From positions 47,338,917 to 47,402,916 of the forward strand of contig CM060189.1 of the NCBI GenBank assembly GCA_030549335.1: a stretch of 64,000 bases of DNA, given 5' to 3'. The translations under genes were made by a program, and so were the position numbers. The notes under the pieces are model-generated. The model saw only the letters and a program-made list of their open reading frames with translations, was not told the origin of the DNA and searched no databases. Each line of letters opens with the position of its first letter. Position 1 is the stretch's first letter. This document shows, piece after piece, positions 22,240-33,978 of this stretch. The DNA is from Pontederia crassipes. Lineage: Eukaryota; Streptophyta; Magnoliopsida; Commelinales; Pontederiaceae.

Positions 22240-24410
22240 TATTGAAAGTCCAGGATTCCTACTTCTAGGAATGCTAATCACAATGACAGTTTCTCTTTCT
22301 ACACAGCTCCATCTCCAATTTCACATGCTTCTACTCATGGGCTAAGGAGATGGCGATTGCCTTGGCTGTTCCTAAGAACGTCAGACTTTCATGGCTGCCC
22401 ACGATCACCTTGCAGCAGTTCATCCACCATAATTTTGATCCGCTTTTGCTAGCTGTCCACGATGGTCTGCCATTTATTTCGTTCGTTGTAGTAGAACTTT
22501 ACATTTTCTTGCTTGGATCGAAGTCCTGAAAAGCATGAACCGCAATAAGGACATTGATGAATGAAAACAAAGAAGGCCGAGGGGATAGCTGCCTTCCTTC
22601 GGGCTTTACTTGTCCTTTTCCAATAAAGACTGCGAGCTCGGCCCGGGAAAGCGCTCGCAACAACATAAACGAAGGGGTCCTCACTTCAAAGTCAAACGCT
22701 TTTGACAGGTATGGAATGGAATCCAATTCTATGTTGTAGCAGCATATTTTTTTTGGAATCTAAAGAAGCAATAAAAGTCCTTATAGATCTCGCCTATGGT
22801 TTGTCATTCAATGACCAAGGAAGGCTCGGAGTCGTGCTGCTAGGCGAAGCGGTGGAATATTGCACCCTAGATGGCAAAAGTCCAGTGGCCGAAAGCATCA
22901 CTAGTTTATGCTTTGACCCGAGTAGCATGGGGCATGTGGAATCCCATGTGAATCAGCAAGTGGGATAACCCGATGCACTGCCAAGGCCAGGGAATGTCAA
23001 TTTATATAGTAAAATTCTTGTGTATCCACCCTGATAGTGAGAGCTCGAGGCGGTGGTGCTTGCTAACAGAGATAAAGAGGTTTGCGAAAGGCTACTACGA
23101 AGACTTAATGACGAGGGCATGTCCAGGTTTTATATTTAGAAGATGACATGGATGAGATGCATCGAATACAAGCTGAAAGAGAATCCCCGGCTTGAGAGGA
23201 ACGGAAGATGAATAGTGGATAATATCCCTTCTCCGGATCTAACCATGGTACTTCCCCAGATCTCTTTTTTCCCTCTTCCCGCCTGGCTGACCTAGCACAT
23301 GAAGAGCAAGGGAAAACGAGGAAGAATAAGGTGAATCAAGCCGATGAGGATGCTACTTTGAAAATAGAATGCTACATAGACCAAGTCTTCGTCCGCATTT
23401 TTGACATGCTACTAACATTCAAAACAACCCAAAGCCTTTTGGTTGCTTTGTTTATACTTTTTTTGTTTTCCAGAATGTCTATAATTTTTTTTATCCTATT
23501 CCTAGTAATAGACAAACAAAGGAAGAGAATACAGGGCAAGACTAGGAAAAATGAAAGGAACAAAAACTTTTTTAAGAGGGATTGCTAGTCTACAAAATTC
23601 TTTTTTCGGCACAAGAAAAGTATTGGTCAACAGACAATGAATACTCCTGGGAACATGATTGAAGTAAATGGTGTAGTTCATATCTAATCGACTCGGTGAA
23701 ATGCGAGAAAGAAAGGTAATCATATCATCCATGGCGAGTGCTTTGTATCTCAGATAATTGTTGCATTTAAGAGTGATAGTGATTCTTCCCTCTTTCAACA
23801 AGTCTACAAAGATTCAGACCAAACCGAGCTTGGATGTAACTCAAGAAGATTTTGCGAACGAATAAAAAGACCAAAGCGTTGATTATTCAAAAAGTAATAT
23901 TTCTAGAAACAAGCTCCGGCTCAAAAGTCGGAGCACGCTACATTCCCGGAACACCTAGAATCACCACAATAGAAATGATCTATAAGGAGGACTAGGCGGC
24001 GTCTATGGGTTGTACTCTATGTAGACTTAGATCAAAAAGAATATTGCCTAATCAAAGTAGAGCAACTATGTTACATTACATAGTCCATTTTAGGAATTGG
24101 TGACTTGCCGATTCAGTGACTTTGGCATTGGACGTTCCCAAAATGGCCCTTTCTTATTAAGCTATGTTGAACTCTTGATTCGAGAATCTCTTATTTTTCT
24201 ATAGGAAACTCCAACATCTAGAGCAGCGAAAAAGGCGAAAATAGTATGAGATCCTTTTGAGGCAGCCAAAATTGTGGGTATCTTCTAGCCGGAGTGCGCT
24301 TACTCATTTTTGGTCTTGCTTAAAGGATAGCATTAGATATAAATATGCTTTAGTACACTGCGTCAATAGCTTGGAGCGCGTCTTTCGTCTCCTGTCGAGC
24401 ATAAAAAAAT
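22240..24410. other. Organelle-like DNA block, candidate NUMT, no intact gene
   Basis: About 2.2 kb of near-balanced composition, distinct from the AT-rich flanks. Stretches such as GCTGCCTTCCTTCGGGCTTT and GAGGCGGTGGTGCTTGC look like plant mitochondrial spacer DNA. The longest frames (for example 22702-22968 and 23502-23801) do not match any protein I recognise. The call rests on texture only. Confidence 0.3.
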
Positions 24411-24423
24411 CGTTCCTCTGATT

Positions 24424-25175
24424 TTAAATATTTTCTCAACTTTATCTTTCAACTTTACTTTGTAACTAAACTGTCCTCGAACTATTAATTTCTTTCATTA
24501 ACTACCTTTTTCGACCAATTATAAATGGCTTCTCAATTAATTAGATTACGTGACATGTTATTTAAAATAAAATAAATATAAAATATTTAAATAATAATTT
24601 AATAATTTTAAAAAAGAAGGCCTCAACCCTCTTTTCCTCTCCCTCCGATCACTGGTGAGTCACCGTCGACTCTCAGGTGGCCGAAGGGAGAGGGACGAAA
24701 AGGAGGACGCCGACCCCCTCCGAGAGCTTGCAAAGGGGGGTTGATGCCCCCCTTTTCCTCTATGCGCTCTGCCACCCTCTGCGAGCTCAAGGGGGCTGAC
24801 ATTCCCCTTTTTCGCACTCGTCATCGCGCGACTATGAATAAGGAGGCGTCAACCTCCCTCTCCGAGCTCACTGATGGGGTCTGAGCCGACGCCCCCTTTT
24901 TCGACCCTCTCCCAATGGCCGCGAGCGTCGGGGTGGTTCACCAGCGATAGAGGGAGAAGAAGAGGGGTCGAGTCCCCTCTTTTTAAAATTATTTTTAAAT
25001 TACTAAATTATTATTTTAATAATTTACTTTTAAATAACATGCCATGTAAGCTAATTAATCTCTATAATCGGTCGAAATGGTAATTAGTGAAACAAATTAA
25101 TAGTTCTAGGATAATTCAGTTACAAAGTAGAGTTGGAGGATAGAGTTGGGAAAGTAGTACAGTTGGAAGACATTT
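24424..25175. mobile_element. Foldback element with GC-rich core
   Basis: The left arm reads TACTTTGTAACTAAACTGTC then GAACTATTAATTTCTTTCA. The reverse complement of the right arm reads TACTTTGTAACTGAATTATC then GAACTATTAATTTGTTTCA. Both continue through a TTCGACCaATTATA motif into an AT run. The arms enclose about 350 bp of GC-rich sequence (24620-24975) with repeated CCCTTTTTCG and GAGCTC pieces. No transposase. Probably Mutator-like; target duplication not resolved. Confidence 0.6.
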
Positions 25176-25261
25176 AGTAAAATTGACCTCAAAATAGTAT
25201 GATATATCAAATTAAAAAACATGGTGCACATATTTTGAGTTTGTTAATTCCACATATTTAA

Positions 25262-25560
25262 GAATCCAAAATTAATTCCTTAAACCTCCCTCAACTATAA
25301 CGATTTTTCGGGTCTAATCCTAATAAATAAACTTACCCTAGGATGTCCCAAAATTATAATACAATTTTTATTCTAGTAAATCCATCTAATTCAGTTAACT
25401 TTTCCATTTTTTATTACTTCTATTTATTAAAAGACTAAACTACCCTTTTATCCTTTCTTTTTCCTTTTTTAATGGTTAAAAGTTTAAAATAATATATAAT
25501 AAATAAAAATATAAAATAGAAGTGGGTGCTTTTATTTGTTTATTTTTATTTATGTGATAG
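25262..25560. repeat. Partial foldback related to the element at 407-937
   Basis: TTAAACCTCCCTCAACTATA then CGATTTTTCGGGTCTAATCC resembles the left arm of the 407-937 element, including the TTATTAAAAGACTAAACTACC stretch. No opposite arm was found, so it is a fragment. Confidence 0.45.
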
Positions 25561-25629
25561 ATTGAACATATTTGAGAAAACAACAAAATCCTCATATTTG
25601 CTTTGTTTTTTTTAGTTAATCACTTTGTA

Positions 25630-26095
25630 ACAAGACTGCCCTCTATCTTTTAATTTGTTTCACTCGATACATTTTCACCTATAATTGGCCATTTTCTGCA
25701 TGGCATTCACGTGGTCATTTCCTCTCTCCTCCACATAAGCGATCATCCGACGTAACAACATTAAAAATAAAATAATAACTAAAAAATAAATTTTTCCTCT
25801 CCTCCCACATTCCGACGAATAGGAGGAGGGCGGTCGGAGGTCGCAGAGGGGGCGAGGCCCCTCCCCACTGGCGAAAGGGAATTGGAGGAGCAGCCCCCCC
25901 CCCCCCCCCCCCCCCCACCCGGTCCCCGGTCGCAGAGGGGGGCGAGGCCCCCCCTCGCTACTCTACTTGCGCCGATAGAGAAAGGGTACCCCCCCCCCCC
26001 CCCCCCTTTGGCCGCTCCGAGGAGGGGGGTCGCCCTCCTGCTCTTCACCAGCGTGCTCTCGAGAAGGGGCCCCTGCCCCTTTCACCCATCTCTTC
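25630..26095. repeat. Foldback arm fragment joined to a GC-rich, poly-C block
   Basis: CACTTTGTAACAAGACTGCC at about 25620 matches the left arm of the 24424 element. A GC-rich region follows with C homopolymers of about 25 (from about 25892) and 18 (from about 25990) bases. Proline- or glycine-rich frames read here are low-complexity artefacts. Homopolymer lengths are likely to be assembly-sensitive. Confidence 0.5.
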
Positions 26096-26099
26096 GTAG

Positions 26100-26313
26100 T
26101 TAATTTTTACCTACAGGACAATAATTGCCATAATGGCCTTCTCCACAGTTACTGCACATCATTTGTTCAATTTTTTTATTAAGTGACTCCAGTCGAGTCA
26201 CTACTTTAAAAGAATTAAAATTTTCAGCAGCATGAACATCATGACTTCGATGAGATGGTTTCCTTTCTTGGCTAGGCTTGAGGACAAAAGCTTCAATGAT
26301 GTTTTATAGAAAA
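26100..26313 (-). pseudogene. Gypsy gag fragment with CCHC zinc knuckle
   Basis: On the minus strand an open frame from about 26313 to a TAA at 26100-26102 gives a Lys/Ser-rich linker, then TRLESLNKKIEQMM, then a zinc knuckle CSNCGEGHYGNYC. This is C-x2-C-x4-H-x4-C, the nucleic-acid-binding motif of retrotransposon gag proteins. The arrangement (short coiled segment before one knuckle) fits plant Ty3/gypsy gag. The fragment is cut off downstream by the poly-C block and no LTR is recognisable nearby. Confidence 0.6.
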
Positions 26314-27390
26314 CAAAACTAGTATAATAGTAAGAGGGAAAATTATAAGTAAACAACAAAGTTATAATAAATTTTGAATTTTAAACAATGTTTAGAGGGC
26401 AACTGATGTGCTTTATTGTATGTTTGAAGTAAATCATATGAAAACAAACTCACTCCCACTCTGAATGAAACATATTGTCAATAAAAAATGAACCACATAC
26501 ATTTTATTTGATTAAGAATACATCACCCAATATGTACATTACCATGTCGAGGTGCAGGGGAAAAGATAATGATGTTTATCAACTATTGTAAATGCCAAGA
26601 CTTCTACCACGTTATATCAATACCACAGAAAAGAAATGAATTAGAGAATTAACTCGTGTATGGTACCTAAAGAACATTGACAACTAAGGTTAATTAATTG
26701 ACCATAAATCAGATGGCATGACCCAAATTTCAATAAACATTATAATCATTACGAAATTTCATCCCATAATCATATTTCAGGTCCTCTTTTTTATCTTGCA
26801 AGATTCCTAATAACATGCCTTGGAAATTCGGCTTGGGTGCAGCATTTACATTTCAAATAAATTGCAGGAATTAATACAATGCCATGAGTTATTATTTCTA
26901 CTTCAAGAATGCCGTCAATGAATAATGCATTAGGAAGCAAGAAATGCCAGTGTTAAAAAAAGCCAAAACCAGAAATCCAACCTTTTTTGTTAAATCACTC
27001 TAAGATAAACCCAGAGCCCTATGGATCAGAGCATTCGTTAAGGAAATCCAACATCATTAATAGACAACGAAAAGGAAACAAAGTACGAGATCTAAACTAA
27101 AATAAGCAAATCACCTCTTACGCACACGCGCACCGGAAGAACACGCTACCCGGCCTTCAAACCCTATGCCCAATGCTAAAATGATGCATTCTCCATGACA
27201 CAAATCAGAAGCATGTCAATCTTTTCCATGATGAGTCTTTTGAGTTTCCTTGGCGATTCGTACTCCCAAAAAATCCCAAAAAATATCCAAAAATAGAGAA
27301 AGAAATAGTTCGATTTATGAACATTGTACGTCCCTGTCAGCCATCGTGATTTGTGCCTATGGAGGAAACCCCAAAACACAGCACGTCGCC
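26314..27390. other. Moderately AT-rich DNA, nothing recognised
   Basis: No repeat ends or coding motifs. The GC-richer part at 27110-27180 and the 118-codon minus-strand frame at 27176-27532 have no recognisable similarity. They could be a decayed host gene 5' end. Confidence 0.35.
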
Positions 27391-27391
27391 G

Positions 27392-27960
27392 GAGGAGAAG
27401 GGCAAGGTTGAGAGAGGTCAGGAGCAAGAGAGAGAGGTTGGTATTCAAACATGTTGGACGCCAGAGATCAACATCGGATGCCGGAGATCGAGATCGTGCG
27501 AGAGAGCGATTTAGGCCAGAGCTGCACATCACCGAAGAAGAAGGGTAAGGATAAGAGAGAGGTCAGAAGCAAGAGAAAGAACACGAGAGCCGCACCTATT
27601 AGATGCCGGAGACCGAGATCCAATGTCGGAGATGGAGATCGGGTGGGAATCCGAATGAGAGCTGCACCTATTAGACGCCATTGACCAAGATCGAACGGAG
27701 ATCGAGATTGCACAAGAGAGCGATTTAGAGCGACAACTATACATCGGCGGAGAAGAAGGGTAAGGGTAAGAGAGAGGTCAGAAGCAAGAGAGAGAATGTG
27801 AGAACACTACACCTATTAGATGCCAGAGACCAAGATCGAACATCAGAGATAGAGATCGGCCGGGAATACGGACGAGAACCACACCTGTTAGATGTCGGTG
27901 ACCGAGATCGAACGCCGGAGATAGAGATCGGGCGGGACTCTAGAGGGAAAGTGGGGAAAG
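27392..27960. repeat. Imperfect purine-rich tandem repeat
   Basis: Three copies of a unit containing GGAGAAGAAGGGTAAGG then AGAGAGAGGTCAGAAGCAAG begin near 27392, 27535 and 27748. A second sub-repeat with CACCTATTAGATGCCGGAGA and GAGATCGGG is also reiterated. Open frames on both strands arise from the repeat. Possibly an expanded leader of a lost gene; no function assigned. Confidence 0.6.
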
Positions 27961-28059
27961 AGAGAGAGCGGGGAAATGAAAAAGGAAAAATGAGCGGGTG
28001 GATTGGACGAGAGTGTGCCAATCCAATCCAGAAGGGGTAGCTCTCCAAAAACTCGTGAG

Positions 28060-28788
28060 ATGGGTTTCAACCATGCGATCTCGATTGGATGGGCGCTTCT
28101 ACGATCTCCACTGGATCTCGATCGGATGGCGCTAATCGATTTTAAATTATAGTTCTAATCCAAATATATATTATGCACACAATATACTCGATGATATCCA
28201 TATACAAATATTTTTTATATATCATATATTTTAAAATAATAATTCTAATATAATTCAAATTGTAATCATATTCCAAAAATATATTATAATTTGTTTGTTT
28301 TTCAAATTTAGGATTTGTCTAGATAAATAAGATAAATAATTAAATATTGTTATATAAGATATTCATTTTATGTAAACATTTACTACTAGTGGTGTTTAAT
28401 ATTTATTTACTATACAATTATCAGCCTTAGCAATCTCAGATAATAAAATTTATTTACCTAAAAATATTAAGTCCATGAAATGATAATTAAGTTTATGTTT
28501 AATTTATTTATTTCTATATAAGAAATTGTTTCATAAAACTAATTACACTCAAATAATAAGGATTTTTAAAACTATAATAGCAGTTTCGGAATCGAATCAA
28601 AAATCAAATAGAGAGATAAAAACATTGCATCATAAAAACACACACACATATATACATATATAGGCATAATTCAATAATGACAAGTAAGTGTTATATAAGG
28701 AAATAATAAAGCATTAATATTTAAGTTAGTAATATCAATTTATTTAAAATTATATATATATCTATAATTTTTATAACATGGAAACAAA
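28060..28788. other. AT-rich DNA before the H element
   Basis: Nothing recognised apart from a short CA/TA microsatellite near 28640-28665. Confidence 0.45.
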
Positions 28789-28799
28789 TACACAACAAG

Positions 28800-29440
28800 A
28801 AAATGGCCCTTTTCCGACGGGTGATTATCGATGGGCAAGAAATCATCTAAAGTCTCCGTTGTACTTAGAGAGGGAACGTCTTTCGACGGTTATGACCGTC
28901 TTAAATTTTGACAGTTTTAAAATCGTCAAAACCTTCCATCATAAGTTTCGATGCTCGTAACCGTCGAAACATGTCAATGAGTGCGTTTAGTTCTCGATGC
29001 CATCTTTCGATGGCTTAGACCGTCTCAATTTTCAATGTTTCCCCACCCGTCGAAAATTTCGACGGCTTTAACCATCGAAATATTACTCATATAAAATTTA
29101 TATATGCAACGGTTATTATTTTTGTTAATATATTTTTCTTTTTATTTATAGACATTTTTTACCGTCTGAGGTTGTGACGGTTTTCATAACCGTCGAAACT
29201 TTCATCGGTCCGAACCGTCGAAACTTTCAGCGATAATAACTGTCCGAATTGCAATTATTGTGTTGTGTACGATTACAGGTTTTTCGATAGTTCTAACCGT
29301 CAAAACGTCATTTATACCTCTTACGTAATATATATGTTTCGATGGCTAGAAGCGTCGAAAGTTTTAGCGGTTTTGGCCATCGATATTTGAATCTATATTT
29401 TATAGTATTTTTAAATTTCGACGGTCTGGACCGTCAAAAA
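28800..29440. repeat. 5' subterminal repeats of H (GACGG/CCGTC)
   Basis: Many motifs such as GACGGTTATGACCGTC, CCGTCGAAA and TTTCGACGG in both orientations. They are the same type as in CACTA-1, CACTA-4 and at 56610-57055. Confidence 0.8.
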
Positions 29441-29660
29441 TAGAACCCTCCTATAAGTACCCAACCCTCTTGTCTTGTCTTCGGTTTGGTTCCTTTCTTC
29501 CGCCGTCGCCTCCGTTCGAACCGGCCGTGTCGGCCAGATTTGGCTGTGTAGACCAGATCCGACCGCATCACTGTCGGGCGCATGCGGCCGTGCCGGTTGA
29601 CCAGATCCGACCGCGCCTGCCGGATCCGGCCGCGCCGGCCTCCCAGATCGTTTATTTTTT
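29440..29660 (+). promoter_or_regulatory. Probable promoter and GC-rich leader of H
   Basis: CTATAAGTACCC at 29451-29462 looks like a TATA box, directly after the last subterminal repeat. A GC-rich CT-containing leader with CCGCCGTCGCCTCCG and GATCCGGCCGCG follows to about 29650, then an AT-rich intron-like stretch. Placement matches the start of transcription in CACTA elements. Inferred, not proven. Confidence 0.35.
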
Positions 29661-30152
29661 TCTATAATTTGTATATTTTTTTACTGATATTGATGTTCTT
29701 GCATTTTACGTTCAGGATTTTGTTCTCTAATTTGACAAGCACCGTGAGGTTTCTCCTTTGGACATGTTCAAAATTATAAGAATGCTAATTTTGTTCTATT
29801 TATATGCAAATTTTATTTTTGTTTACTTATGTTCTATTTATTTCGCTGATTATTGGAATACTTTTATCGTTGACTCTTACTCCAAAAGATGTAAGTTAGT
29901 TATTTTTATGTCATTATAATTTATATGACATAACAATTATTATTATATGACATAATAATTATTATCACGGATTATTTATTTGTTAAGTAAATTATATGAC
30001 ATATTTTAGATTGCCAATGATTGTGTATGATTTATGTCATTATTATTTCCATGCTTCTATGAAGTATTTTAGATTGTCTATTTTAATTTTCGTTAATTTT
30101 AGAATGCAAATATAATTAGTATGTGGGTATGATGTTTAGTTGCTATTTTATT
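29661..30152 (+). other. AT-rich, intron-like part of H
   Basis: No coding signal. It ends in TAG (30153-30155), immediately before the left end of CACTA-3a. Confidence 0.4.
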
Positions 30153-30159
30153 TAGCACT

Positions 30160-30600
30160 ACAAGAAAATTATCATTTAGCGACGCAAAATAGTGACGCAA
30201 AATGATGCGACGCTAATTCATCGCTACTAGCATCTAAATAGCGACGATGTTGGGTCGACAAGATGAGACGCTAATTGCATCCCAGTAGCGTCAACTCAGC
30301 GTCGCATTCGCGTTACAAAAAAATGACGCTAAACCCAACGCCATCGCGACACTATGTAGACGCTATTATGACGCGTCAAGACTAGAAATTGTGTGGTAAA
30401 TCATAGCGTCGTATTAGCGTCAAGAAGATTTATCGCAAGTTGGCACCAACAATAGTGCGGCGCTAAATTGACGCAAGTGCATGAGGCAATTTTGGCGTCT
30501 GCAACTTGCGTTGTATTGACGTCGACCAGGTGTGGTGCTAATTAGCGTCAAAAAGCTTGTGTCGCTAATGTGAAGCTAATGCGGCGCCAACATTAGAATT
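30160..30600. repeat. Left GCGTC/GACGC subterminal repeats of 3a
   Basis: Dense TAGCGTC, GACGCTA and GCGACGC motifs in both orientations. Same family as in CACTA-3b. Confidence 0.8.
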
Positions 30601-30604
30601 TTAA

Positions 30605-31678
30605 GAATATACAAGTATTTATATAAGTAATGTTAATTATTATTTGTATTTAGGTAATGTTAATTTGTACACATATACATATACACACATACATACATAT
30701 ACATATAAATATGCAATAGCCATCACGACGCTACTTCGCATACATATACATATACATACTATACAATGCTATATACTATACTTAACTATATTATACTATA
30801 TTATTATATTATATAATATACGAAAATTAATATATCATGCTATACATACATTATACTCTAAATCTCAAATTCCAAAATTAGGAGAATAATGCTTCTTCAT
30901 TTTTCGTGGGATTCAAATGGCGATTATCGAAGATCCGACCGTCGGATCGTCGTGCAATTTGTATCTCTTGTAGATCATGGCAACACAGATTTTTCAGTAT
31001 TTTTTGATGATTTTAGTAGTCCGGATGGTGAGTTAAGAACCTAGGAAAAGAAAGACTTCCGATGGTCACCAATGTGAGTCCTGCGGGAATCTGTCAAAAT
31101 GAAAATTATGAATCGTAGAGAACGAGCTGTTCACTCGCACAAGAATCATGGCGATCGAAAGTCGAAAAAAATTCAATAAAAAGGGCAAAGTTTCCTAATA
31201 GAAACAGTCGGTTCTCCGCGGTCCTAACTCGGATCACAACGAAAAAACTAGGCATTTCGAAGGGATCGGGAAGGTGGGGCGGTGCAAACCTTTCATGTCT
31301 TTTTCGTTTCCTCCGATTCTCAAAATACCTAGTTTTTGTAATTCTGAAAATTCATCAAAACTTCTGCCTCCCCTAAGAAATCTAAAAATGTGTGTTCGTG
31401 AAAATTAGTCGACATAGAGTTTTCAAATTTTTTTAAGAAATGCTGATTTTGTTAGAATGTTTTTGCATCCAAACTTAATAAGAGTGGTCTATTTTGCTTC
31501 GTGCACCTTAAAAAATATTAAAAATTACCTTTCTAGAAAATTGGACCACTTGGGACTTCATAGAATGGCCTCATTTGGTTGCCATATAATTCTTGAATTT
31601 TTTGGACGACATTGATATTCTTCTCTAATATATGTTATTTGTACTCAATATAAAACATACATACATATTACATATATA

Positions 31679-31719
<41 letters not shown>

Positions 31720-31746
31720 CAATCAATTATTTTGGCGCCACTACAA
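30605..31746. other. Interior of 3a with ACATAT microsatellites
   Basis: Tracts of (ACATAT)n and (ATAC)n occur at 30660-30760 and 31640-31725. The middle (about 30890-31620) is of mixed composition without a recognisable frame. Ends at CGTCA (31747-31751), the left target duplication of the gypsy element. Confidence 0.5.
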
Positions 31747-31751
31747 CGTCA

Positions 31752-32813
31752 TGACGTGAAGTTATCGTAGTTACGAAATTATAGATTCTAACATGAGAAA
31801 TAATTCTAGTCATGTTTTAATTTTACTCTAGAGTTCACACAGCTGCAAGTGCACAGGTCGAGTAGAAACCCCGAGTGTCGTAACCTCATTGATTTAGATT
31901 GATTACTTATTCTAATTATATCCCAAAAATTGTCACGAAATTATAAAGAAATAAATCAGGTGAATGAATGAGCATGGATTAAGAGTAACAGAGGAAAATA
32001 AGAAAAGATCAAGGAATGATGAAAGAGATTCCCTTGTAATGAACTCGTTGATGCTATTGTCAATGTCGTGTTTGACTTACTGATCCTATAAATGCACTCT
32101 ATAAATTAAGAAAAGAGTAGATGTTAATCACTAAATTAAGATTACTGATTAATAAGATTCTCATCTTTAATCAGAAGAAGAGTTCGATCTCTCGATCTCC
32201 TACAACTCATTCTTTTAATCTTAATTAAGTGATCCCAGTGCCATTGACACATCTTGCATCTGTTAAGGATTCTCACCTCATAACAGCCTCAATAGCAGAT
32301 CTCTCGATCTTTGAACGAATAGCAAACTAGCAATCGTCAGAAACATGGCAAGTAATATAACTAAATTCCCCTCTCGGGTGAAATTAGTTTAAGCCGAAGC
32401 AATCGATCTCTCGATCTAATTGAAATCAGATATAATTTCTAAACAGCTATGCATCATATAAAGAAGAAACGAGGAGTCAAATTCGTAATATCAAAAAGTC
32501 AGAATAATAGTCAGCATCAATAAAGTTTCATCACAAGGGAATCAAAAGTCTCCTTTAGTTCATCTTCCTTCTTCAAAAACCTTCATCTTCTTCCTCAACT
32601 CCCCTGCGCCTCTCCCCCCTTTAATCCGGCTTCTTCTCCCCTTTTTGTCTCCTCCCCCTGCTCGAAAATTCAAAATTTGGAAAGTGGTTAGTCCTCTCTT
32701 TTACTTATTCAACTCTTCACTAAAAAATGATAAAAACATTTAAATATGCTCTACTTTTATGTAATTTCACGGACTTAGTAACAATGATTATAAGTACATA
32801 AAAGAGGTGATCA
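31752..32813 (-). repeat. 3' LTR of the Athila-like element
   Basis: 1062 bp, closely similar to 41419-42473 but with small indels (for example around 32060-32120). Contains repeated GATCTCTCGATCT motifs. Confidence 0.9.
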
Positions 32814-32826
32814 AATTCCCCCAAGT
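32814..32826 (-). other. Polypurine tract of the Athila-like element
   Basis: The minus strand reads ACTTGGGGGAATT directly before the LTR start TGATCACC. Confidence 0.75.
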
Positions 32827-33978
32827 TTAGCTTTTTGCTTGTCTTCAAGCAATGTTCAAGATAGAGGTAATCGTCATCTTGCTTTCCCGCCAACCTTTTA
32901 ATATCCCAACCCGATATTCTTTGCCTAATTGCCTTCTCTGTTCCTTCATTCCCTGACTTTAATGAAGATATTAACAACAAGACATTTTTAACTTCCTCCT
33001 TTTTAGCTCAAGCCAAAGAATTCAAATAAGAAAAACAGATAATAAGAATGTTAATGCCTAATCCACTGGTGCAGTATAGACTTCCTTTTAATTATTCTTT
33101 CTTTTCATTTGTCTGGTACACATGTGATTATCCATAATGCTTAGGAGAATCCATGTAGCAGGTTTTTGATCGGCACAGCACAGGGCAGTTGCCCTTAGAG
33201 TACAGGCATGAACCCCTTCGGATCTACTTACCCAAATTCACCCTAGCTCAGGAATGCATCCTTTTTGTACCTTCTGGGGCTTTCTTGGCCCTATTTTCTT
33301 TTTACTGCTTATTACTTTTTCTTTTCTTCTTTTTCATTTGGTTCTATACTGCACTGGAAAGTATTAACACTCTTATTAACAGTTATTTGAACTGAGGGGC
33401 GAGCTTAAATAAGATTGGTCGTCAAGCTCTTAATATATCAAAATAGTCACTTTCTACTAGCCTTGGCCCTTTGACTTAAAGCATTGAATTTGGTTTCAAA
33501 AAAAATGTTAGGGGATTAGCAAGATGTTCTTGAACAGAGCTTCAGGAGGTTGCAAAAGGGGCTATAACTACGAGATGAGTTTGAAATCTCTTTCTGTACT
33601 ACATGGGGTCAACATGGTGCAATGTCAATTTACAATATGAAAAATTAAATGTAAGATTTTGAGAGATTGTAAATTATATCAAAATCGGGAAGAGAGTACA
33701 AATGTACCATATTGCCCTCTCCCCCAAGCTTAGTATCGACTCTATCCTCAATGTCGATCATGCTAGGAAGAGGGACCGGGAGTTGGTTGAAGCTCAAGTA
33801 TGCGGTCAGTGACTTGCTAAATGTCACTGAGGGTTGTTAGGACAGAATTCTGGACATCTTCCACTCCTTGTACTCGTTGTTGGTGCACCAGGTTCTGTTG
33901 TTTCAGGTTATGCAGTTGATCTTTAAGTGCTTGGAGATCCTGATGATTGCGGGCTGTTGCTTCAGTAAGTTTTGTCAC
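32827..33978. other. 3' non-coding region of the Athila-like element
   Basis: No recognisable frame between the extra ORF and the polypurine tract. Long 3' non-coding stretches are common in Athila-type elements. Confidence 0.5.

Noticed and set aside
22702-22968. 88-codon frame in the organelle-like block as a gene
   Set aside because: No recognised family; kept only as part of the block description.
25715-26103. Proline- and glycine-rich open frames
   Set aside because: They are produced by poly-C homopolymers and GC-rich low complexity.
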